A stretch of DNA of 64,000 nucleotides, taken from Fragum whitleyi (lineage: Eukaryota > Mollusca > Bivalvia > Cardiida > Cardiidae). A model generated the notes under the pieces. It ran no database searches. It saw only the letters and a list, made by a program, of their open reading frames with translations, and had not been told where the DNA came from. The position numbers were made by a program, and so were the translations under genes. Positions 23,879 to 34,300 of the stretch are shown one piece after another. The DNA is taken from the NCBI GenBank assembly GCA_948146395.1, contig OX411548.1, positions 63,941,020 through 64,005,019 on the forward strand, given 5' to 3'. Positions within the stretch are counted from its first letter, which is position 1. Each line of letters opens with the position of its first letter.

Positions 23879-24176
23879 TAGCTCGGCTGTTTTCGGGGAC
23901 AACTCCGAGTATTGCTATAGCCTTGGCACTATCGACGATGTCATCGTGGTCATCATCCATATTGTACAAAAATTGACATTTTGTGATTTCTCCAGTATAA
24001 TTTAAGACATTCACTTGGAATAAGTCACTCATGTTTAACTATTAAAACATAAATTATCAAGGGGAATAACTCTAGATGCAATTTGTGCGAATTATACCCC
24101 TTTTTCGTTAAGAAATTCCCACCTGCAATCTAGCGCTAAGTAACCGAACGCATGCATCCTTTGGCGATGCTCTTGT
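23879..24176 (+). mobile_element. S-family Helitron-like element, copy 2 (both ends)
   Basis: 298 bp. It starts TAGCTCGGCTGTTTTCGG and ends with hairpin GCATCCTTTGGCGATGC followed directly by TCTTGT. It has no tandem core. Best copy for judging the S termini. Confidence 0.75.
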
Positions 24177-24252
24177 TTCAGCCAACCTTATATGCTGGTT
24201 TTGAATACCCACTATAGTGTAGGACAAATTGTTTTGAAATACATATATAAGG

Positions 24253-24445
24253 GTACAATAATAATAATGATAATAATAATAATAATAATATCTTTATTTA
24301 TAGAAGGTAGTATGTTAAGAAATATATGTAAAGCAAATCTATTTTTAACATGAAACAGATCCTCTGTCTCCAGTTTTAATATTAGAAAAAGAACATGAAA
24401 CATAATTCTGACGCTATTAAGATGACCCATTCATTTTATCAAGGA
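24253..24445 (-). repeat. LINE 3' tail fragment
   Basis: The minus strand ends ATAAATAAAGATA followed by (TTA)n, the same tail as at 7006-7100. No coding part is left. Confidence 0.5.
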
Positions 24446-24463
24446 AATACGTATGATGATGAT

Positions 24464-25674
24464 AACTAGAAAGCCATGAATGGCTTGATTCGCTCCACAG
24501 GCTTGAAATTCTTGTAAAAGCAAATAAATGTTTTGACTAGATTTTTAGATATTTGGGGTTCTACTGATGTTGAAAATGATTTTCAAAAGTTCAACTATAT
24601 AACAAATAGATAAATGACCTCCACTCTTAAAAGACATATTTTTCATCAAATCAAAATAATTTTTGGTACACTGATATAGTGTCACTCAAGGATCATTCCA
24701 GTGAAATTTGGTTGATATCCAAAAATTAGATTCTGAGAAAAGGATTTTCATAGTTTCCACTATTTAACATATTGAGAAATGACCTCCACCCATAAAATGC
24801 ATATTTTTCATCCAATCAAAATATTTTTTGGTACACTGATAAAGGGTCACTCAAGGATCATTCCAGTGAAATTTGGTTGATATCCAAAAATTAGATTCTG
24901 AGAAAAGGATTTTCAAATTTTCCACTATATAACATATAGAGAAATGACCTCTGCCCATAGAATGCATATTTTTCTTCTGATCACAATGATTTTTTGTGGA
25001 TGGATAAAGAGTCACTTAAGGATCATTCCAGTGAAATTTGGTTGATATCTATCAAATAGTTTCTGAGAAAATGATTTTCAAAGTTTCCATATATATCATA
25101 TAGAGGAATGACCTCCGCCCATAAAATGCATATTTTCCATCCGATCACAATGATTTTTTGTAGAATGATAAAGGGTCACTCAAGGATCATTCCAGTGAAA
25201 TATGGTTGATATCCATCAGATACATTCTGAGAAAATGATTTTCAAAGTTTCCACTATATAACATATAGAGGAATGACCTCCGCCCATAAAATGCATATTT
25301 TCCATCCAATCACATTGATTTTTTGTAGACTGATAAAGGGTCACCAAAGAGTCCTTCATGTAAAATTTAATTGGTATCCATTGATTAGAACCTGAGAAAA
25401 CTAACTTTTTACCATATTTGGAAATTAGCCACGCCCATTAAATCCATGTTTTTCATTGGATCAAAATTTCTTGAACAACTTTGAAAGAGGGTCACCCAAG
25501 GATTATTTGTGTGAAGTTTGGTTGAAATCCATCCAGTAGTTTCTGAGGAGAAGATTTTTAAAGAAAAGTTTACGACCGGACGCACGCACGCACGCACGGA
25601 CGGACGGACGGACGGACGCACGACGGACACAACGCCATGACAATAGCCCCAGTGGCTTTCAGCCAGTGGAGCTA
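24464..25674 (-). mobile_element. D-family Helitron-like element, copy 2 (six core units)
   Basis: Same ends as the copy at 2669, but with six core units (starts 24572, 24737, 24902, 25067, 25231 and 25396), making it one unit longer than the other copies. Confidence 0.85.
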
Positions 25675-26525
25675 AAAATGATACAATTCGAAAAAAAGCC
25701 TTGGGAGAGCTGAAAATTGTCTGTCTACGTAAACCACTGTCAAGTTTTCGTGACGTTTTTTTTAAAGATTTTAAATGACGTCATACTTTTGTAAAATGAG
25801 TTTCACGTTTACGAAAATGCGTTATCATATAAGTATGCTGTAGACTCTGATCAGAATGTGCGCAAGCACGTTCTGACCCGAGGCTTTGCTTTGTACAGAT
25901 ATGAAATTCTATGAACAAAGAAATGTCACGTACAAGCTCATATAACAGCCCACAAAACATAAAGCAAATCCAACGTGCAATGCTACATGATTCGGTATTG
26001 CGTCCATGATTTATGTTATATTTTTCTTTCCAAAGAATGTATATATTTTTTGCTTATATTAAAAAGTGTGGGCTGTTATGAGAAGAAAAGTAAAAGTGTT
26101 TTAAAGACACGATGTCGTGTTAAAATTAATGATCATAACCTCGGTAGTAATTATGGCTTCAAATCCTGTCTAATTACTTTTCCAGCAGAGTTTCTGATTT
26201 CCCTCATTTACCACCAGTGAATACCTGTTAAAATAGTAATTACTCGGAAATTTTTCATTCAAAATTCGATTTTCCCACCACTTCCTTATTCATTTCGAAA
26301 ATTTTCCAAAACCAACAAGGTAATATTTTGCCACGTGTATTCTTGAATGGTTGATAATAATAAGTTTTTTTTCTAAAAAATGAAACGGATGTAACTATCC
26401 TTAAATCTCCAACAATCACCCGAGCGACGCCTTTTTTCAAAGAAACCGTTCTCCACAAAGCAGTCTAGATAGACCATAACATCATGAACTTAATACATTA
26501 TACGTAAACGACGCCAAAGGACGCG
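25675..26525. other. intergenic; I-family fragment
   Basis: 25838-25942 is a fragment of the I family (GACTCTGATCAGAATGTGCG ... ATGTCACGTACAAGCTCAT). Otherwise nothing recognised. Confidence 0.4.
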
Positions 26526-26945
26526 GCTAAACAATGAAATTGACATTCATCTCAATCAAAACCATCCAAACCGTTCACTCAAACCATTTATTCATTCCAA
26601 AGACTCACTCAAACCATTCAAAACACTCCAAAATCACTTAAAAGATAGGATGAACAACTTAATTCAAAATAAATTTAACTAGGAAAAATCTCGCTTTCAC
26701 TGACAAAATTCAAGTTACAAACGTCTATTTGGTTCTTGAAGAAATGTGAAGCTATTTATAAAACTTTTATGCATATTGTATTAAAAGGAGGTAAAGAATA
26801 TCGCGAATTTTTTAATCGATATTTTTTAAGCGATATTGGATTACCTCCCTTCAATTCACTCAAAACTCACTTATCGCACTCATTCAATTTCATTCCAAAA
26901 TCATTCCAAATTCACATTGTCAATTTCGAGATGTTGTTAACTGTA
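26526..26945 (-). repeat. B-family MITE, copy
   Basis: Complete but worn. TCAATTTCGAGATGTTG and GTTAACTG close it next to TA; the inner hairpin is mutated (ATCGCGAATTTTTTAATCG). Confidence 0.8.
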
Positions 26946-27180
26946 GCATTTTTCCCTCGGGCGTTAACCGGCAATTGTATCATCATTTGATTTTGCCATA
27001 TAGGTTATATTATAAGCTTCGCGAGCGTCCTCAAATTTAGCTGATCTATATTTTTAATGTGTAAAATTTCCATATTCGTCTCATAATCCCTGTGTCGTGG
27101 CTACTCATTGGACTTGCCTCTTCAAGACAATTCCAATGAGTACCCACAACAAAGTTATTGAAGAATGAAAAATATAAATA

Positions 27181-27445
27181 CATGTGCATAGTACCAACAG
27201 CAAAGAGATTGGAGATGAAAGAATATAACTACATGTGCAAAGTACCAATAGCAAAGAGATTGGAGATTAAAAAATATTAGTACATGTGCAAAGTACCAAT
27301 AGCAAAGAGATTGGAGATTAAAAAATACTAGTACATGTGCAAAGTACCAACAGCAGAGAGATTGGAGAATAAAGTATATAATTACATGTGCAAAGTACCA
27401 AAAGCAAAGAGATTGGGGTACAAAGAATATAACTACATGTGCAAA
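27181..27445. repeat. 51 bp minisatellite, five units
   Basis: CATGTGCAAAGTACCAA starts at 27181, 27232, 27283, 27334, 27385 and 27436, exactly 51 bases apart; units share AGCAAAGAGATTGGAGA. Confidence 0.92.
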
Positions 27446-28113
27446 GATTGTCCCTCCCTCTTAATTACTGTTGTTGGAAATTGACTAAAAACGATGTTGC
27501 ATAAAATTTGTCTAAACTCTTAAAATAGATCGTTTTCGCCATACCTTTCTTCCGAAAGTTCAAATGTTTCTTATTTTGAAAAAGCATGTTAATTCTGTTT
27601 GTGTTATCACAGATCAAAATGCAGACAAACAGAGAATTTGAAGCCCATTATATTTCTGTCCAGCTTTAAGATTTCTTACATGAGGAAATAAAGATGTACA
27701 TTCTTTTAAACTGAAGGAAATGAGCTTATATGTGATAATTAAGAATTTCCAAGCCTTTTCCATCGATCAATATTCTTTGGGGCCTCCTCTGAGCAAGCTT
27801 TTTTTCTTTGTGTCTGTTATATGAAGGAAAAAACGTTCACCTTATAAAATCGGTCAGCTAAACCATTAGTATACTATCCCAAGAAATTCTGACCTTGAAT
27901 GAAAGGAAATGTTTGGGAATGACTTTAGGATTGAAGAGTTTAGCACGAAAAAATAAATTTGAAAAGTTGAGGCATATACATTTGTATAAGATATGCGCAA
28001 AAACCGACGTGTACGCAATTGCCTTTTTGCCTATATATCGTTACGATAAGGTATTGTATATACTCACTATAAATGTTCAGAAAGAACGTTGGCAGCGTGG
28101 CACAAAACTCGTG
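27446..28113. other. downstream flank of GADD45
   Basis: Should contain the 3'UTR. No clear minus-strand AATAAA was found, so the transcript end is unplaced. Confidence 0.35.
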
Positions 28114-28320
28114 TCAGTCTGGTAAGGATATAGCGTCCCCTTCTCCCTCATTGTAAAGGTACGACATTTTCGTGATGTGGAAATCATTGTCGCTCATTTC
28201 ATCCACGGGAAATCCCACTAATAAACAGCTGAAGTCCATCGTACGGTCGACCGCGGCCGAGGCCGAATCCTTCCCTTGTTTTGACGTCAACAAGGCTACG
28301 AGCTTTTCTGCACTATCCAC
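28114..28320 (-). CDS. GADD45: GADD45 exon 4 with stop codon
   Basis: 207 bases after the acceptor tttactttttcag|GTGGAT, 68 codons plus TGA at 28116-28114. It begins VDSAEKLVALL (compare vertebrate RLAELL), has a Ser/Ala/Lys-rich variable linker, then DFSCLLVGFP and the C-terminal helix region ending DAISLPD, as in the conserved Gadd45 tail. Confidence 0.93.
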   Translation of the reverse strand: MDSAEKLVALLTSKQGKDSASAAVDRTMDFSCLLVGFPVDEMSDNDFHITKMSYLYNEGEGDAISLPD

Positions 28321-31300
28321 CTGAAAAAGTAAATAAGAAAAAAATCATGAGTTTATAATGAAACGGTTGCGAACAATTATGAAAGTGATCCCCACTTTGC
28401 ACGTACTTCTTTAACGCTTGTGGTCGTTTTCGCTTCTGAAGTAATATATGACTAGTAAATTGCAGAAAAGGGAGAAGCGATGCATAGATACATGTCTTAT
28501 TAGAGCCGACTTACGAAACGTTCTTGGTACTAAATCTATAACAATGTCTTGCACATTTACAAGAAAATGCCTAATGAATTTGACATTTCGATATAGGTTT
28601 CATAATATACCATGATTTCAACTTTATGGTGTTTTAAATTTACACAACTTTTTAAAGGTTGTAAACAACATTATGATTAAAGTAAAATGCTCGGGCGGTG
28701 TATTCATAATACTACAGTCTATAACCACTTTCTCCATCCCCGGCAATGCTGCCATTGGTTTAGTGAGTGATGAATAGTTGAAAGTTATTTCTTTTCCAAG
28801 CTTTCAGTGTTTGCAGATCAGCGGAAAAAAAGCGGGTACAGTTAACAACATTGTATACATTCACGATGTTGTTAACTGCATTTAAAGGTTTCCGATTCGA
28901 ATGTTTCTGAAAACATTAACAGTGCACACAGACGACAGAGATCATTCGATTTAACAAAACGGTCAGTGTAAACGTACATTAACCTACTTACACCTTCAAT
29001 TAAACCAACAAATGTAAACGTACCTTAACTAGACTGACAGCGTTCTCCCAACAATGAGCCTCTATAAGTTTGTGTTGAATGTTGACAAGTACATCCACAG
29101 TGGACATCTTTGGAAGGACACAGAGCATAACCTGCTCTGGACAACTGCAAAATATATAGTATTGATTGATTGATTGTTTGTTTGTTTCTTCTTTTTTTCT
29201 GTCTTACAATCACATATGTTCTTTTTAGATTGGGGTTTATCTACTTTCTTTTAATTTTGAAAACATATTTTTTTCATATACAATGTATTGAGTTTACTTA
29301 TGATATATAAAATAAAAACAGCAGAGTTGGCTCTGCTGATGCAATAATTCCTTTGTGGTAACTTTGGCAACGATTTGTTTCCTTTTTGGAACAGGCTCGA
29401 AACTATGCTTAATTGGGAAATTTTTCCGTTTTCTGAAAATAAACAAAAATCTTTTCCTCGTGGTTTAAGACAAATAAGTGCAGTGTATATTTCATTTTTA
29501 TACAACAATAAAACATCCTTTGCATCTTAGACATCGCGATATGAATCAGCAGTAAATGGTTTTTAATAATTTATCAAAAATAATATTCCCTTAAAGTGAA
29601 CTTGTAATAGGGACGAAGAACCCACGACTTCCAGATTGGAAGTCTTATGCCTAACCAACTGCGCTATGGTGGCGGCTGTTACAAGTCAGAGCTGTTTTAA
29701 TGCCTAAAATGGAATCTTAAAGAAAAATAAGAAAGCGTTTTCCGTTACGGATTCGTACGTGATTTTATGCAATATTCTATAAATATCTCTATTATTATGT
29801 CTCCTAAAGAAATTGTGGTAACGAATACGCGAATAATACCGTCTGCAATTGCAGGGTGTGTCCTTTTTCAAAAGTCGGTAAACCACACGGTGGATGTAGT
29901 ACGCGTGCAAACTGTGCGAATTGCGCGTGCAAAATATGTGAAATCAAACATTGCAAGTCGGTAAAAACAGAAATATGGGGGCGCAGCACCTTCGAATTTT
30001 TTTTTGTTGGAAAATGCGTGAAATTGTAAATATCTAACACTCATAAGACCCAAGTTTGCCAAGGGCGTGATTCCAATTACGCAAATTACGCAAGTGCGTA
30101 AAAGCAATAAACACCTGTTGACAAATATCTTTGATGAATGATAATAACATCGAAACTACAGCTTATTCAAGCTGTAGTTACGATGTTTTGATTATTCACC
30201 AACGCTCAGATCATAAAAAAGGGAGCCGAAGGAGGGCATTTATCTTTCGTCACAGTCCACATATCGCCTTTATCCTATATATTCTTTGGTTGTCGCCTTC
30301 AGAGTGTGTAAAAATTTCAAAGTCTTAGTTGCGCCTATGTTTGCCCCCCTCCAACGTTGAGAAGTTTTCAAAGAAAAATCCTCAGTCTCCAAGTTGTTTT
30401 CTATCGGCATGATATACACACACGAACGTAAAGAGTTAAAATTATGTAACATGAGAAGTTTTAGCCAAATTATATGTTAGAAGAAGGTATTCAAAATATT
30501 TCTTTCACTTATTAAACGTGCAAAAAGTACTGGCCCCGTTGAGGCTGAATGCGGATACGGCCAAGGATCGAAACTATTTGCTTACAGCAGTTTTTTCTGA
30601 ATCAATTTTAATCATTCTGCGTAACTGGACACTCACTTTCGAAATTCGACCTCTGCAAGTATCATTCCCCTGTTCAATTCAAACGACAAACGGTGTGTAT
30701 TACGACAAAGTGCCATAAATGTAGTGGACCCGTAATAGTTCCGCAACATTTCGACATTCATTAACTTTCACAATGTTGACCGAGGTTTCCTGATGAAAAT
30801 CACAATGAAACCTCGGTTAACACTGTTAAAGTTCATTACTTCAGAAACGTTGCGGAACTATTCCGGATGTAAGAATGTTACATTTACTTACGCCTCTAGG
30901 ACTTCAGCGCTCTCAAACACGCCGTACGTAATTCTCTCCTGAGATTGAGCTTGTTTCAAAACCTCCACTAAAACTTGGCCAATATTTACCATAGACCTGC
31001 AAAAGACAGAACATATAAATTAAAATTCCAATCATAATCAGATAGTCTTGGACAAAATTACTGGTTCGAGGTCGCATGCAATTGTGTAATAAACCGTATT
31101 TTTCAGCTTCGTCATATAGATCATTATTTAAGTGTAAAACCTGGTACACTACAACTTGAAAAGGTTGGAGTTACGATGTTCTGGGCGACCACTAACGATG
31201 TGACAAAATATCGGATTATTAAACAATCAATTTATTCGAGTTCGAGTCGAGCGAAAAAAGCTTTCCAAGGAAATCAATGCACTATTAACGTAAATGATAA

Positions 31301-34300
31301 TGATATTGAATGGTAATGATATAAGATATATATATAGATCAAAATCAATTATATTGGCGATATTGCTGATTGGCAATATTACAGTTTGTATGTCGGCGAT
31401 GTGGTTAATTGGGCAATAAAATGATTCAACATACGTTAAATAAAATTGTTTAAGGATAAATGCTCAGAAGCAATGACGGACTAAGTAACGCAAATGCTGG
31501 GCATTATCGCAATTAAATACATCAAACCTGTTAGGGCAGGTCGTCTAAAATTTCCGTTTCAGCTCGAATGAAAATGCAGAAATTTCTATGAATTTTTAAG
31601 ACACGTCCTAAGAAGTTAGGATGTATCTAGCATTCAACATGGCAAAGCATTAGCGAGAGCTTGAGTTCTCAAGTCCTCTTGCCACCAAAAGAAGCTAGCA
31701 AAACGGGGATGCAATTTAGAGCTAAGGTTCAGTTTTTCGTCCTTCGTAAATATGAGGTACATTTGACCCGGTTGACGCAAATACCACAAATCAGTACACC
31801 GTTCATGGAAATTGTTATTATAACACGGTCATAGCCCGATAATCTACGACAATAAACCGGTATTGCGTTCAGAATGACTAAACGATGCAAACTGTTTGCA
31901 AACTATACCCCGCTTTGCACGCTCACTTGCGTGCAAAGAGGGGTATGATTTGCAAACAGCTCGCACCGTTCCGTCATCCTGAATATAGGACGGGCAAAAT
32001 TCTACTCATTGAATGCATTCAGACACGATATTAGATGTACATTTACAAAACAATTTTAACTAATTTTTACATTCATTAGCACTCTCCGTTAGAATTTTTA
32101 TTTTATTTCCGCTATCCTAATAAACTTTTGCTAGGATGGGATATTGACGTACAATTGAACAGAAGAAACAGTTGAAACGTTTTAGTTATTTGCAAAAAAA
32201 TATATAAACATTTGCTCTGTTTTTTTCCCAATTTTGATTTTTCGAATGAGATTTAGCACATACAAAGCCAATCCATGCAGATCATTGTTTGGCGACGAAA
32301 AACTTGCTTCTGGGACACATTTTGGCACTTTTTTAAAATTTTGAATGCCAATGAAAGCGGAAAAAGACACGGGTGAGAACGCAATATTATTCTGCATGAC
32401 ATCACTTCGAAACTAGCAAAAGTTTCCAAACTAAGATTGCACGCTTTAGCTTTAAATAGCATGCGTTCAAACTAACATTAATTCATTCATTAAAAAATAA
32501 AATCGTTTGTTAGTTACATTTTAATTTCATACTCACTTGCCCATCATTTCTCGATACTCAAGCAAATCCAAACAAATTTATGTCAAAAAGAAACACACTT
32601 CAAAGCAAACCAAGCATATGCTACTTTTATTGATCTCGAATTCGAACAAAGAAAAAAGCGAAAGTCTTAGCAAGAAATTTTCTCCGAATGAAAACAAAGA
32701 AAACACAGGTAAGAATCACCAATAATGTTATTTTATCCAATATCACATTGCAGCACGGAATCGGAGCAATGCGGCGAGTTTCACGGTATTGGAAAAAGAA
32801 TGGAATGCGGCGTAGTGCGTACTCAGTCACCGGTTGGTTACTAATACAAACTATGAGTCAATATAGTAGGACCTTTGCTGGTGATTTGTATTTTAATCAA
32901 TGATTCATTCGGTGGTCTTATCTGGGGAAACACGGTGTTCGACCTTGAACAGTATCGTGTATGATTGTTACAGCCTGTCACTATCTAGGGATGAATATCC
33001 AGAAGCTGGCTGGACCGAAGGGAAACTAGTTTCAATTCGTTATATAACCCGTCACGCGAAAAGGGACCATTTGGGAAGTGCGTAAAGTGTCGACCCTAGT
33101 CAGACTGCGCGGATTGCGCAGACTGACTAGGGTCGAAACTTTTTGCACCGTGCTTATTTTCTGAATCTAGAATGATCAATCAACCTTCCAAAGAAGTTTT
33201 TTTGAATTACGACTTCAGGTTTACCTATGCTGGATCAAATCTTTTTTTCAATAATACATTTTAGAGAATTCCCTAATAACCCCTTTTTGCGTGACGGTTC
33301 ACATATCAATTTCCAAATGACAATGCATTAGTTTTGATATTTCTTTATTCAACGGCAAATAAAGGTCGATAGAGAAAGAGCCGATGTGCTGATTACGTTG
33401 TTAACATCGATTATAGATTTCATATTGCGCATATCGATTATTAAGTGATTTATTAGCTCTGCTGTATTCGGAGAAAACCCGAGGTATTATGGTCATCTTG
33501 GCGTCGTTCGCGTTGGCGTTGATATTGGCGTTGGCGTGACAAACTTCAATCTTAGTTATATCTCACGTGTTATTAAATATATCTTCATGAGACATGGCAA
33601 ATGTGGTCATCATCACAGGAGCAATCCAGACTATCTCGAGACTTTCAAGGGGGATAACTATAGAAACATTTTTGTAAGAGTTGTGCTCCTTTTTCGACTA
33701 AGATATTTTGCATCATCCAGCACCTGCAGCTGAGCGTTTCATCCGTAGGCGATGCGCTGGTAAAGTGATAGGGACTTACATGTGGGACAAACAGACAGTC
33801 ATGCACGATGCCCTCGCAACAGGTTTAGTTCAACCGAACTTTCATATCATTCAGCCGTTTTTTTAACGCATAAGCTTCAACTGCACATTGAATACTGGCA
33901 ACTTCAATATACGTTCCGAACCGACAAGGGACACACAGTCCGAGGATTGCGATTGAGATGACCCCATGATTGAGAGTTGTGGTGTGTTTTTTTTTGGGGG
34001 GGGGGGGGGGGGGGGTGGGGGATGGGGGGTGGAGGTGTTCCAATTTACACGCACTTTGGAATTGTGCCTGTATTTCCATTTAAGCGATTGACCAGAACTG
34101 AGTATATAATTTCAATCGATTCCAGTGATAAGAAGTTATTATGAATGATGCCAACTTCGCTTCTTTTATAAAGAAAAATCGCTTTTATTACACAAATGTA
34201 CGTATCTTGAGTTGGCAACGTTTCTAGTCAGCGGACTAGAAAGTACGCACAACCCAGTAAACAAAGTTTACGGAACCAAGAGAGCATTCAGTGCATTACA

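Noticed and set aside
27181..27445. CRISPR-like array
   Set aside because: The whole 51 bp unit is repeated with no unique spacers, in a eukaryotic context; the same applies to 36521-36735.
32537..32547. Alternative GADD45 first exon (ATGATGGGCAA|gtgagt) much closer to exon 2
   Set aside because: Its phase also fits, but it gives only MMGK before SMVN and a 147-residue protein without the MTL leader. The exon at 46746-46798 gives MTLTE and 161 residues. It remains a possible alternative start that RNA data could revive.
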